A stretch of 64,000 bases of DNA from Onchocerca volvulus. Its lineage: Eukaryota; Nematoda; Chromadorea; Rhabditida; Onchocercidae. The notes under the pieces were generated by a model. The model did not search any database, was not told the DNA's origin, and was given only the letters and a program-made list of their open reading frames with translations. The stretch is from the NCBI GenBank assembly GCA_000499405.2, contig HG738140.1, forward strand, positions 9,947,560 through 10,011,559, given 5' to 3'. The translations under genes were made by a program, and so were the position numbers. Below, one piece after another: positions 13,838 to 25,544 of this stretch; the stretch's first letter is position 1, and every line of letters starts with the position of its first letter.

Positions 13838-14525
13838 ATGTAATAATGCAGGAAAGAGCTGACGCGAAGTTTTTCTTTCAACTATAAAGTATCAAAACAT
13901 CACACCAAAAAATAATAAAATCACCCAAAGAGCTTCTAAAAAATGTGTAACTAATTAATCGCTTCAAATATGTATATTTGCTATCTTTTCCTTATATTTC
14001 CCATTTCTCTTCAATATGAACTTATAGCCTTATTTAGATCGATAAATACAATACAAATAGCTGCAAAGGAAATTTTGTGCAAATTATATAGACTTTTGTC
14101 CAATTTGAAATTTCAAGCTTGAATCAAAATTTCGAACTTATTCTTGTATTGTAATCTCTTTGATGAGATCTTTCAATAGAAAAGCATTTTAGGTAGCCTT
14201 ATGAAACAGTCTGTGTTGTTTTATTTAAAATATTGACAATAAATAAAATGAAAGATGAAGGATTTAATAACGTGAAAAATTATTCGCATTCATTATTTCA
14301 GGTTTTTAATAGAAAATGTATTTCACTTAATAATAAAACAAATATGATGTTATAACCATGCAAAAAAGCATGAAACTATCTGAGACTTCTGATTTCTCGG
14401 AATTCATTCATAAGAAAATAATGGAAAAGTTGGAAAATCAAGAGATTCATTTGAGGAATTTTTATTGAAAAAGGCTAAAATTGCGTAAACAAGCAAGAAA
14501 TAATTATTTTTTATAAAAAAAAAGT
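13838..14525 (+). pseudogene. Left copy of a long inverted duplication with decayed coding sequence
   Basis: This segment matches the reverse complement of 23128-23838 over about 690 bases. The best-conserved part (14040-14300) is only a few per cent diverged. Near its right end it encodes MQKSMKLSETSDF followed by FIHKKIMEKLENQEIHL, then a stop. The right copy keeps the same frame for longer, so this copy appears to have lost about eight bases and become frameshifted. The product is not recognised. Between the two coding blocks lies conserved AT-rich sequence that could be a shared intron. Confidence 0.75.
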
Positions 14526-16570
14526 TAAAATGATATCATAACGACTACATGACACAAATTTAGAGATCGCAATTATATTACGCAATTTGAATTGTTTTGG
14601 GAAAGTTTAAAATACAATATGAAAAATCTTCAAATATTTGATGAAAATTTTTGCCAAGTTATTAACTTTCAGATACTTATTTCAGCTTCAAACTGTGTAA
14701 AATCATTTTATGCCTTTCTCATGAATTTTTAACGAAGAAATTATTTAATTAGCTGAAATCAAGGGATTATCAGAATTTTCAGATGCTTCCGCACACCGTT
14801 GATATATTACGATAAAGATGTAAGAGAAAAGGAGTCATAAAGAAAGTTTCAAAGTTTCAACGGCGTAAACAAGTTTCAAAAATTAAATTCACTCAGTTGA
14901 ATTTTTAAATGAGAGCAAATAGCACCCATGCTATCAACTGAAATCAATTTGAAAGTAAAATTGAGTTCTTACACACGGTAAAATTAAACTAGTAAATTGT
15001 AAATTTTCATGATTTTTTATTGCTATACGAGACTACCACGTTAATTCCTGTTTATTACGGCCAGGAGAACAATTATAATGATTTCGAGACATAATGACAT
15101 ACTTCTTACTCCATCAATTTAAAAACTTTGAAATAGTTAATAACAAGAAATGAATAACAAACGACTAAAAACGGGAAATTTCCGCATAGTTCAGACAGAA
15201 TGGAAAATAGAATTAATAATTTTTAATGCAATTATTGTTGAGAATAGATTTAATGGTAAACAATAATACCTATTTTTTTCATGTACATCCATCATAATTA
15301 ATACGTGTAAATATTTATAAATAATAGTTCCAAAATTAAGCTTCTTTTTCAATCTTCCAATTTCTATTTAAAATTTTAAAAAGTATGAGCATCAATATGG
15401 GCATGAATCTCTTGTAGTCCCCAAAAGTATAGAATTCAACGCTTCAGAATGGAGAAATAGCGAAAAGTAATTTCAATTCTATTCGTACAACCTCTAAAAA
15501 ATTTCGGGAGCATGCAAGATGTTCAGTAAACCTCTGAAACAATTCGAAGTTCTATTTTAATACATAATATTTCTCTCAATATGGATTGAGTCTAAGAAAA
15601 GTTTTCTCATGAAATTATTTTTTAAATTCATATTTTATAAACAAGGCGATAATTTTAGAAACGCGCAAGCAACACATTTAATAAAAAAAGTATCAATCCA
15701 ATATCAATGCAATGCCATTTTCTATCAGTTCTAATCATTCAAACGACTGTTTATAATAAGTAATTGCAGAAAAATTAAATAGGACTTTATTAATTATTAT
15801 GTTAGGATGCTTTCTAACAGCAAGCTTAGTTTTATGAGATATTATAAACAAAATCTTTTCAAATTTCAGGTTTTGATAAACTATTTTTATTTTAAATTGG
15901 TGAAATTATAGTTCTTTTAAGATTTATTTCGATGTTTGCAAGTAATTTCTTAAAATTTTTGTTAAGATAAAAAACTAGTAGACTATTACCGGCAGTCAAA
16001 AATGAAGTTAAGAGAAAATTATATAATCCTTAGATCAGAAAATATAAAATAACCAATTTGAACACATAATTTCTTCCGGCAAATTAGTTCTCGCGTTACA
16101 GATAAAAAATTCATCATTTTTCCATAAAGGACTAATGCATTTACAATTCTTTCTGATATTCCTCATCTTGAATAAAACAATTTCTAGCGTGTCATAATAA
16201 TTTTTTTGATTCAACTTGGTATAACTTTCAAACTTGTCATATATGCTGAATTAGGAAAATATGCGAGAACTGTATGATACTCCAGGAAAGAATTACTTTC
16301 AACAGTAATTGTATTGCTCATGAATCTCCTACAATAGTACCCATGAAATTTTAATCCGACTAAAATTAATAACTGGGAAAAGTTGGCAATTGGATCATCA
16401 TGCTCTTTTCAGCGACAAGAAGTTCCAGATCACCGCTACTAACTTTCGGATACAAGATATAAAAACATTAGGAGGCTACTTGTGAAAGTAATGCACATCA
16501 CGAAAACACTGCCATTGATCGATGGATGTCCAAAACATTAAGACGAATCAGCATTCCTTCTCCAGGATAT
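14526..16570. other. Intergenic, nothing recognised
   Basis: AT-rich sequence without a convincing exon or repeat. Confidence 0.45.
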
Positions 16571-16745
16571 TGAGGAATGATAGGGTTGTCCCACTTATAC
16601 TTTCTTTGTTCATAAAGAATTATGCAGATGTAAAATATGTGTGATAAGAGGTGATAGTTTTGATTACAAATCAGTGCAGTAAGCAGAGAAATTATTGCCT
16701 TAATAGCTTTCTGGTAAAACAAGTTGAATTTGTAATTGCACTAAT
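16498..16745 (-). pseudogene. Copy 1 of a short inverted duplication with coding character
   Basis: On the minus strand an open frame of about 70 codons runs through FYQKAIKAIISLL, ICNQNYHLLSHIFYICII and LYEQRKYKWDNP. Part of it (about 16580-16745) is repeated in the opposite orientation at 17620-17790. The protein is hydrophobic in the middle and is not recognised. No start, acceptor or neighbouring exon could be tied to it, so it is called a gene fragment. Confidence 0.5.
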
Positions 16746-17384
16746 GTAATTCTCGAATAGCCTAAAAAATATTTAGCAAATACAAATCCACATCAATACA
16801 ACACAATATTTCAAATGAAAAATGTTTTTTTTAGTAATGATATAGTGGTTCTGAATAAATATTTGCATCAAAGGGCTTTCTATCAATGTTGCTGAAACTG
16901 TTTGAATATATAATGTGGAATTTTGTTGAAAAAAAATTAATACAAGGCTATCATAAATGAACACAAAAATGATGCTTTTATCAATGTCATAAGAGTAATT
17001 TTTTGTTCTTACTGAAAATAACCAAATTCACTTGAACTAATTTCCTATAAAATGAAACTTTCAATGCTCCTCAAGGTTCTTAAATGTAAAACGAAATAGC
17101 AAAGTTTCCTTTCCTGCTTCTAACTCTCCTTCAAACGAAAAAAGATATTAATTTATAGAGATAAATGAGAGAATGACATATTGCAATGATCCACCGAATT
17201 TCTCTGATCAAATTATTGCAACGTAAGCAAATAAAACATACGGTAGAAATAACCGAAATATTTTTAGAAAATAGATATGTCGAAATAATTAAAGAATGTT
17301 TGTATTATAGATATATCTCCGTATAAACAAGCCTTTAATCTTTCGATCTGCTAATTAAGCTTTCTTCCTTTCTGCTACGGAGCA

Positions 17385-17490
17385 TGTTGTAAACAAACTC
17401 TTGTATAATGTTTGTTTACTACTTTTTCTGTGTTTTAGTTAACATGTTGTAAATTATGTAGTAAACAAACTTCCATTATATAAAATGTTA
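17385..17490 (+). repeat. Partial copy of the LTR-like dispersed repeat
   Basis: Contains two copies of an ACATGTTGTAAA-type unit, a GTAAACAAACTTCC block and a TATATAAAA box. The same order occurs in the larger repeats at 25545-26010 (reverse) and 57990-58400. Only this promoter-like part seems to be present here. Confidence 0.55.
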
Positions 17491-17619
17491 GGATCATCCA
17501 TTTGGGACAGAACGAATAGAAATTCTTATCTTGAAAAAGAAACGCTCAAACATAAAATCAATCGAGGAGCAATACGCTTCGCCAACTGTAATATATTATT
17601 TCTAAATAAAAACATTTTT

Positions 17620-17790
17620 CATCTCAGTGAAATTGCAAAGTCAGTTCATTTTATCAGGAAGCTATTGAGGTATTAATTTCTCTGCTTATTGCACCGATTT
17701 GCAATCAAAATTATCATCTCTTATCACACATATTTTGCATCTGCATAATTTTTTATGAATGAAGAAAGTATAAATGGTGAAGAAGAACCT
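17620..17790 (+). pseudogene. Copy 2 of the short inverted duplication
   Basis: Matches the reverse complement of 16580-16745. The same frame reads FYQEAIEVLISLL then ICNQNYHLLSHIF, and ends at a TGA where the other copy has Gln. Several of the differences between copies are silent third-base changes (TGT/TGC, AAC/AAT, CAC/CAT), which suggests the sequence was once under protein-level constraint. This copy is broken by the stop and by frame changes upstream. Confidence 0.5.
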
Positions 17791-18294
17791 AACGATTGAC
17801 TCTACTCATGATATTCTCTGGTAATTGTCTTATCATGTATATAAAGAATAAATCTTTTATTACAACTATTTGTCTGTGTCAATCGTTGAGAAACTTCACG
17901 ACAATATGTAATAAAAAAGCTAAAAAATGAAGGAAATAACTTCAAAAAAAGAAAAAAAAAAGACTATACAACTAGAAGTTAAAACTGCATTTACATCAAA
18001 GCCTCATGAATGATTGGAATGCTTTGATATCGTTCCGATCATTCATTCATGCTGAGCAATGTGGAAATAAAAACAATTTCAAGGTACTATATCTTCAAAT
18101 CAAGTCCATCCCACTTCACTATCACCAAAGTAACAAATGCAAAATTTCTCACATCGAAAATTTTGAAATTTTTGCGAGACAAATAACAAGAAAGTGAATC
18201 GCATTTATTTTCGCACAACGAATTTAGGGAAAACTATTTTTGTAAAATAGCATCTTCAATTTTTTTCTTAAATTCTAAATGAAATTCAAAAATC

Positions 18295-18584
18295 AATTCG
18301 AAAAAACTGAAATAATTTTATAAAATAATTTTTGTGTCTAAATAATCAAAGCACTTGTGTTGTAGAAATTTGTTCCATCTGAATCATTTCTCCAGTTCAA
18401 CAGACACAGTAGATCTTTACAATCAAATAATAGTTGCTTTGGCAGGTTAGGATATAGGGCAACAAAAATGCTTATTTCAGAGCATTATTATTTAATTATT
18501 TTGAATTCGAAGAAACTGAAATAATTTTATAAAATAATTTTTATGTCCAAATAATCAAAGTATTTGAATTCTAGAAATTTGTTG
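18295..18584. repeat. Direct repeat pair, about 80 bases, 209 apart
   Basis: AATTCGAA followed by AACTGAAATAATTTTATAAA and AATCAAAG to GAAATTTGTT occurs at about 18295-18375 and again at about 18504-18584, with only a few mismatches. Purpose unknown; it looks like a local duplication. Confidence 0.8.
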
Positions 18585-18989
18585 GCCGTATATCTTTTTG
18601 AGCTATGTTGTAGATATTCAGTCAAAAATAGCGAAAAAGGAAAAAGTGATAGTTTTACTACATAACTTGGAGATGCTACAAATATAAAATTTTAAAATCA
18701 GTAGGAATAGAAAGAACCCAGTCTCTTGTGATTGTAGATTCCTTCAGCTTAAATTTAATGCATGTTAAACACTTGGTAAATCTATGCTTGAACATCTGGT
18801 AAAATTAATTCACATGTAAACTCTTCTATTCTAAAAATTCAGCTTGTATTAAATTGTTGTAAATGTAAAATAACTCCTTTATTTAATACCTATCTGTATA
18901 TCCAATAGTATATCACAATTTGCCTTTGCAAATTACTCAATATACAAAGAATTCAAATTATACAAATACTAGCTTTATTCAATTATGTT

Positions 18990-19915
18990 CCGCTAGTGTG
19001 TCCGGCTATTTATATAAATAAAAATGTAAATGTTCGTTTGTTCGAAATCTTAATCTCTTGAAATTTCTTAAACACGTGTTTTATCTATATTAATTCAAAA
19101 TCTAAGATCTCCGAAAGTTCTTACCTATTGCTTTGAAATTTTGACACAACGTTGCATTCGAATAGCGTATGTTTTTACGTATTTTTTATATACACGTGTC
19201 GCCTAAAGCTCAGTTTGATTAAATGCGAAAAAAGAAAACAAAAAGCGCACGTTTCTAATGTTGGGGAAAATTAATTTCACAGTGCTTGTGGGTATAAAAT
19301 ATTTTTTGTTATTCCATTGCCTGTTTAGATATAGAGATTGTCTGGTTTGCAGATTTTAGAACAACAACATATGATTGTCCATATGAAAAACGATCTGTCT
19401 CTAGATCTAAACCACACAATTACAAAGATTGGTTCTGAGCTTTGTTGATGATAACTGTAAAAGTCTATCGAATTAGGAATTGCAATCTCTTAAATTGAAA
19501 TGGCATATTCGTTAGTATCATAGCAATGCGAAGGATTTTATTACTTTATCTGATCTCCACTATTGAAAAGCCCTGTCAAGATTATTGCTTGGACGACATT
19601 TATCATTAATTTTTTACTGCAAGCTGAATGCTGATTGCGAAGTTTTGATGGTTGATTTTCGCAACATGATAATTGACATGCCGATTTTTAATTGCAACAC
19701 ATGCGGTGGCATCCCTGACAGGTCGAGAGAATTCAAAAATTCTGTTGGATAATTAACCGCTTCATCTGCTTCCACAGCAGTATCGATGGACTTGCATATG
19801 ATTACCTGCACCGCAAGCATCATATTTTCCGTCACAAATTCATGAAAATCCTTATCGAATCGACAGCAGGTATTTCAGCGCATATTACATCGCCAATTTC
19901 GTTTGAAGTGATTTG
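18990..19915 (-). mobile_element. Helitron relic: PIF1-like helicase C-terminal part and 3' flank
   Basis: On the minus strand, frames broken by stops and shifts spell diagnostic pieces of the Helitron-encoded PIF1-type DNA helicase: EAVNYPTEFLNSLDLSGMPP, VLQLKIGMSIIMLR, then further on MPFQFKRLQFLIR, INKAQNQSL and CGLDLETDRFSYGQ. These match the known order of the family near its C-terminus. At least four in-frame stops and frame changes show it is dead. About 180 bases of non-coding 3' flank continue to near 19010 and match the terminal remnant at 22320-22445. On the upstream (higher-coordinate) side the helicase stops abruptly at a different repeat. Confidence 0.88.
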
Positions 19916-20580
19916 TTAAAGAGCTTGTTGGGGAAAAAAATCTGATTCATTTGTAGTTTGGATGGAGATCTTCTTGATGCGGTGACTCTACTAGATCAAC
20001 GATAGCCTTTATTGGATTTGTACGCTATTAGAAATGATATCGCACTTTACAATAGTAAACAATAAAAATGAGCAACACACGATGAATAAAAAAAATACTA
20101 ACAGTGGTCTACAGCTGAACTGTCGCTCGTGTCGATCGGGATTATCGAATTGCTGTTGTTGAAAAGTTTATTGCGTTGCTGTGGAACTGTCGAACTTAAT
20201 CGAACCGTTATAGAGGATTTGTGGAAAAACTGCTACCGTAAACTGTTCGAGAGAATTTGTAAAAAAAATGACTCTTCTTCAATATCCAAACTTTATATAT
20301 CCTTTCATGGAGGCTCCCCTTTCTTTCCTGTCCCCAATTTGTAGCCTCCTGATTGGTCGATCTCGCTTTGTTTACAGGTTAATTGGAGCTTTTGGCGGGA
20401 AACGTGTCTATCGTTTGGCGGGAGACATGTTTATCCTTTGTTAATAAATATGTTTCCCATTTTGGTGCTAAAATATTCATCGTTTCTGTGATTCATTTGA
20501 AATTATCGTTTCTTGACCTCGAACTTGGGAAATTAAAACATCTTTCGGAATTTACCGACAGAGCAAGATCTATATATATA
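19916..20580. repeat. Repeat inserted in the Helitron relic, LTR-like 5' end
   Basis: Begins near TGTTGGGGAAAAAAATCTGA. The first 200 or so bases are homologous in direct orientation to 21588-21810. The rest contains TATATA near 20293, paired GGCGGGA(A/G)AC(G/A)TGT motifs around 20396-20430, and moderately higher GC than its surroundings. It sits exactly where the middle of the Helitron protein is missing, so it is probably a nested insertion or has replaced a deleted part. Class unproven; the TG start suggests an LTR. Confidence 0.5.
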
Positions 20581-20584
20581 TGTG

Positions 20585-21430
20585 AGTAGTCCTCTCTTTT
20601 GTCAATCTTCTCTTTTATCATTCTACTGAGTACATCCACCAGCGCATAAACCGAAATACTTCATGTTTTACCATGGAAATCCATTAGCGATTTCAGCTTC
20701 TGTTTGAAAACACACTCTTTCCATCGGCGATTGCCCAGGAAGTAAGAGATTTTGTATATCATCCCAAGCTGGATAGCTTGTAAATGTAATATAGGTCTGG
20801 ATGCCTGTACTGACGAATATACGCAATTACATCTGGAGTATTTTCATGCATATGGCGTAGACTGCAGTATATGAAGATAGCAAAACTGTTAGTCTTCCAA
20901 CGTCATTTGCAATTGCATCTCTCAAATGTATATATTTTTCAGAGCGAAGTTTGGTCTGATTCAAACGATGAATATAAAATATTCTGGTTCGATTTTTGTA
21001 TACATATTTACGACATATTGGTGAAACAGTTTACGGTATTTCAAAATGTGATTGTCTTCATTCTCTTGAACCATTAATAGATATGAATAATAGCTCACTA
21101 TGCCGCATTTCTTATTTATTTTTTCGCCATTGACTGTATTTATCATCTTAACATTCATTGAAGTAACATTCATCGGCATAATCCCAAAAAAGGGTTGGAT
21201 CTTCTAGGGTATTGCAGGGCATTACAGCGCATTTCGTCACTGACAGAATTTATTATCTTAATATTCATTGAAATAATATTCATTGGAATCATCCCAAAAA
21301 ATGGTTGGATATTGCAGGGCATTATTAATGAGTTTCTGCTAGTTTTTTGAATTGATCGCTTCTCCGACGACGAATATATCTTCGATTTTTCTGCGACGCA
21401 ACTACATTTCTCACAAAGCAACAAATAAAT
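20585..21430 (-). mobile_element. Helitron relic: replication-initiator N-terminal part
   Basis: Minus-strand frames spell pieces of the Helitron-like N-terminal domain: QENEDNHILKYRKLFHQYVV, then (after a frameshift) NQTKLRSEKYIHLRDAI, VGRLTVLLSSYTA, ITFTSYPAWDDIQNLLLPG and WMYSVE. The order follows known Helitron transposases up to the point where the Rep His-hydrophobic-His motif should follow; that motif is not present. It is upstream of, and on the same strand as, the helicase remnant at 18990-19915, so both probably derive from one element. The N-terminal end contains a tandem duplication (21131-21335). Confidence 0.85.
21131..21335. repeat. Tandem duplication, period about 110 bases
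   Basis: TGACTGTATTTATCATCTTA at 21131 recurs as TGACAGAATTTATTATCTTA at 21241, and the homology continues through CATTCATTG and CCCAAAAAA(A/G)GGTTGGAT. It lies inside the Helitron relic. Confidence 0.8.
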
Positions 21431-21587
21431 GAAAAAAAGTACTACAATGATGCATGCATCCTTCGTCCTTATCAGTCCTGCAATCAGCCCAGCTCTTTTT
21501 CTGCCATATGCTGGCAGTCTTTATCCACAATACGTATCAGTAACAGTAATGCTCGTCGTCTTCTTAATTGTGAAGCCATTACTCATT

Positions 21588-21810
21588 CAACAATTGTTGG
21601 GAAAAAAATTCTGATCGATTTGTATCTTGGATTGTAGATTGATTAGGTCGGAAATTGCTTCTTGCTATTGTGAATTTGAAAGGTTAGCACTAGACTTCAT
21701 TCGATATCATACATATTCGTACAGTAAAATAGTAAACAGTAAATGAATAATATACGGTAAATATAAAAGATACTAACAATGGTTTTCTGAATTGTCGTTT
21801 GTCCTAAGGT
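21588..21810. repeat. Second copy of the TGTTGGG repeat
   Basis: Starts TGTTGGGAAAAAAATTCTGA and matches 19916-20135 in the same direction, sharing GATACTAACA- and CTGAAyTGTCG-type blocks at the far end. Beyond 21810 the two copies diverge. About 1.67 kb separates the copies. Confidence 0.6.
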
Positions 21811-22319
21811 TGAAACCGCTTTGATATTGGATTGGATTTGATTTGCCACTGATATTGATGTTGAAAGGATTGATCTGGTTGAAAACGCCGATGTAGTAGG
21901 ACTTAATTTGAAAGGACTGCGGATTGAATTGTTTACCGCAAAGCAGATGAACCGTTCGCGCTGATTCCCTCAATGTTGCTGTTGAGATTGATATTGCTCC
22001 TGCGAAATTTGTCCTTTTATATGTGGATCATCCTTGGATTTGATCATAGAAGGTAATTCACACATTAGTCATGAAGACTAAGAATAAGATCGAAATTCTC
22101 ACGATCGTCATACCTTATAACATTCCTGACAACTGACATCATAGCATTTCAACGGTGCCCATAAGCTCTAAAAGAAAATCGGAAATTGTGGGAAAGATGT
22201 GATAATGCCATGTGTAGTTGACTCATTTGCCTGAGAATATTAAAATCTACTATACAGATTACTTGGGTAGTTTCGTTTTTTATTGACCAAGTGTGATAGG
22301 TTTAAAAAAAATAAATAAA

Positions 22320-22445
22320 TATGGATATATAAAAACACGCGCCTATTCGAATTCAGTCAAAATTTGAAAACAATCGGTGAAGAATTTGCAAAATTATTTG
22401 AGAAATGAGAATAACGAGGATTTACATTTTTATTTATATAGATTA
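22320..22445 (+). mobile_element. Helitron terminal remnant, opposite orientation
   Basis: CTATTCGAAT, GTCAAAATTTGAAAACAATC and TTTACATTTTTATTTATATA occur in this order, matching the reverse complement of 19010-19195 with an internal deletion. It lies on the plus strand, whereas the relic to its left is on the minus strand. Confidence 0.6.
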
Positions 22446-23127
22446 TTCTAACACTGTTTCTGTAACTTACCACTTCTTTTACCGGTTTAATAAGACTACT
22501 GAGATTTCTTCCACGGAATCATTTGCTAAAGATCCGTTTTACTCAATTTGTGAGATTAACGAGTAGAGTATTATCTGAGAATTGGTCTGTAATGTCTATA
22601 TGAATCCTCTGTCAGTCAAAAAATTTATATAAACTATTTAACACACGGCAAAAGAGGACTCTACTATCTTCAAATAAACAAAAAAATTCTTCCACAGCGC
22701 AGTATGATATGCACAAATTAAATTTCAGATAATAATTAACTCAGTAAATTTATTCAATTTCATTCAAAAAATCGATAATGAATTTTAAAATTATTTTAGT
22801 TTTCGAATTTCAGAGTAATATGAATTAGCACTTTCTAACGGCATAAAAAAGCTACGTGAGCTTTTTCTTTGAAGGAATGGGATATGTGGAGCTCATCAGA
22901 TGATTTCTTCATTGAAATTTCGTAAGCATAAAATAGGTCACACGGATTTGACATTAAAATAAACGTCATCTTCTGATAATTTTTCATGCTTTGTTTCAAA
23001 CTTACGGCACCGATTTCCTAATCTTTTTTCAAAAACAAATTATTCGAAACTTCTTAAAATCAATCGTAAATTGCATAATACAATTGCTATTTCTAAATTT
23101 ATTGTGTATGTAGCTGGTATGTCATTT
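22446..23127. other. Intergenic, nothing recognised
   Basis: AT-rich sequence between the Helitron remnant and the right arm of the long inverted duplication. Confidence 0.4.
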
Positions 23128-23838
23128 TAAATGTTTTTTTCAAAAAATGATCATTTCTTGCTTTTTTGCGCACTTCTCATCCTTTTTCAATAAAGATTCT
23201 TCAAATGAAACTGTTATCTCTTGATTTTTCAGTTTTTCGATTATTTGTTTATGAATTCCAAAAAAAAGAAGCAAATCAGAAGTCTCAAGTAGTTCAACGT
23301 TTTTTTGCATGATTGACATCAAATATATTCTATTCTATTAGAAATCTGAAATAGTGAATGCGAATAATTTTCACGTTATTAAATCCTTCATCTTTCATTT
23401 TATTTATTGTCAATATTTTAAATAAAACAACACAGACTGTTTCATAAAGCTACCTAAAATGCTTTTCTATTGAAAGATCTCATCAAAGAGATTACAATAC
23501 AAGAATAAGTTCGAAATTTTGATTCAAGCTTGAAATTTCAAATTGGACAAAAGTCTATATAATTTGCACAAAATTTCCTTTGCAGCTATTTGTATTGTAT
23601 TTATCAATCTAGGTAAGGTTAGAAGTTTGTATTGGAGAGAAATGGGAAATATGAAGAAAAGATAGCAAATATATATACACATTGGAGCAGTTTAGTTCCA
23701 TACTTCTTCGGGTAATTTTGTTGTTTTTTGGTGGGACATGACTGATGCTTCATAGTCAGAAAGGCACTTTCAAACGAAAGAAAAAGTTCGCTCTTTCCTA
23801 TCAACTCTTTCATGCATTATATATTAGAGACGAGAAAT
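23128..23838 (-). pseudogene. Right copy of the long inverted duplication, better-preserved coding
   Basis: Reverse complement of 13838-14525. The minus strand carries two open blocks. One, at about 23813-23690, includes IGKSELFLSFESAF and CPTKKQQNYPKKYGTKLL; the other, at about 23307-23140, includes MQKNVELLETSDLLLFF, IHKQIIEKLKNQEI and SFEESLLKKDEKCAKK. They could be two exons separated by a conserved intron of about 350 bases. Lys/Glu richness suggests a soluble helical protein, but I recognise no family. Nothing shows it is expressed, so it is listed as a probable pseudogene. Confidence 0.6.
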
Positions 23839-25544
23839 CAGAATGCATCGAGAAAAACAAAAGGGTTTTTAAATTATTCGCAATTTTGAGACAATCGAAT
23901 TAACTTTGAAGTAGCAGAAGTCTCCAAGGGCTAACTTTCTTTAATTATTAAAGCATTCTCAATCGAAAGAGTTGTATAATAAATATCGAGAATGATAAAG
24001 AGAGATAAATAAAAGAGAGAAGAATAAATTTAAGTTTTCCCTAATGTTATTAGGAAAATGGATAGTTAAAGCATTTCTTTTTTTAATAAGAACAGAAATT
24101 CATTTTTTAAAACAAGTCTGACGATGAAACTCTTGCACCTTATTAAAATAATTTCAAGTAACTAACTGAAAATGTTCAATCCAATAAAAATAATTTGTGT
24201 TTTTGATTTTTATTCAGAAAAAAAAAATAAATTGGACAATGTATTCATCCCCAATAAAATAATTTTTATTGTTCATATTCAAAAGAAACAATTTTTGTGA
24301 TTCAGACTTGATGAAAACAACTTTTGTTATTCAAAAGCAAATGGTGACAATTTTTGATTTTATCAAAACAATACAAAAAACAAGCAACATGAAATACAAA
24401 ATAATAAATGCATGGTGTTTGCAATGAAATGTAGTTTAGAAATTGTCGACATTTAGGAATATCAGAATGAAATATGAATGTTGCGCATTTATAAACTCTT
24501 TATTCATTCTCTAAATTGCTTCCTTTTTTCTACTGATCAAAAAGTTTTCAATAAAATCGGAATTTGTTTTCAAGCTTTGGTTATTCGCACTAATTTATGA
24601 AATTCAATTAGAGAATCAATACAAAACATGCTGGTAAGAGATTCAGTAGTTTCATTTTTTAAGACAAAAGTATTGAATTGCTCATGACAATAATGGTAAG
24701 CCAAGTAAACAAAATCTTAAAAAATTTTATTTTGAAAGAATATCATTTAATTTTAATCCGTTTGATGAATATCGTTCATATCATTTTTCAAACAAAGAAA
24801 TATCCATGACAATGTATTATTTGAAAAGGATGACGAATAATTACTAAAAAAAAATTTATGACAAATTAAGAAATTATATTCAACTTTATTGAACTTGCTA
24901 AGAGAAGAGCTAAATTACAATAACAAAATAATTTATTAAAAATTATGTAAAATACCAGCATAGAGCGGGAAAAATAATTATGTGATTGATTTTGAGATCG
25001 TTTTGACCGAGCATATCAAACCGAATAACTATAAAAAAACATGTGAACTCCAGAAATCAATCGAAAAAATATGATAGACGGTGTCGATGAAATCGTTCAA
25101 TAAATTCAGCAATTTCTTAAGAAATTTGATGAACCATTTATAGAATTTGTTTCCACCTTAATTTTGCAGGGTGCTAACAAAATTTGCACTATGTACTTTG
25201 ATCATCGGTACAGCATGATGTTTGCGCCAAATTTGTTTATTTTACATATCAGTCATTTTTCAATATAAAAAATTTGCAAATTAGTCGTGGAAAATTTAAA
25301 AAATGCACTGATTTCTGATTAGCTAATAGATCATAGCGAGATTATGAATAATTTTTTTTGCTTTCCACTCAAATTAAAGACGTGGATGGACAACCCAGCA
25401 ATTATTACCAGAATGCTAAAACTTGGCTTTTTTTTTTCTGCACTCGCTTTTCATATTTGCTTCAAAATTAGTTTAGCCCAAACTGCCATCGTGACAGAAA
25501 TTTGTTAAGAATTTTTCGTTAGGTGTTGAAATTTGGTACAGATG
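23839..25544. other. Gene-poor AT-rich region
   Basis: Low-complexity A/T-rich sequence. No convincing exon, RNA gene or repeat was seen. Confidence 0.4.
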
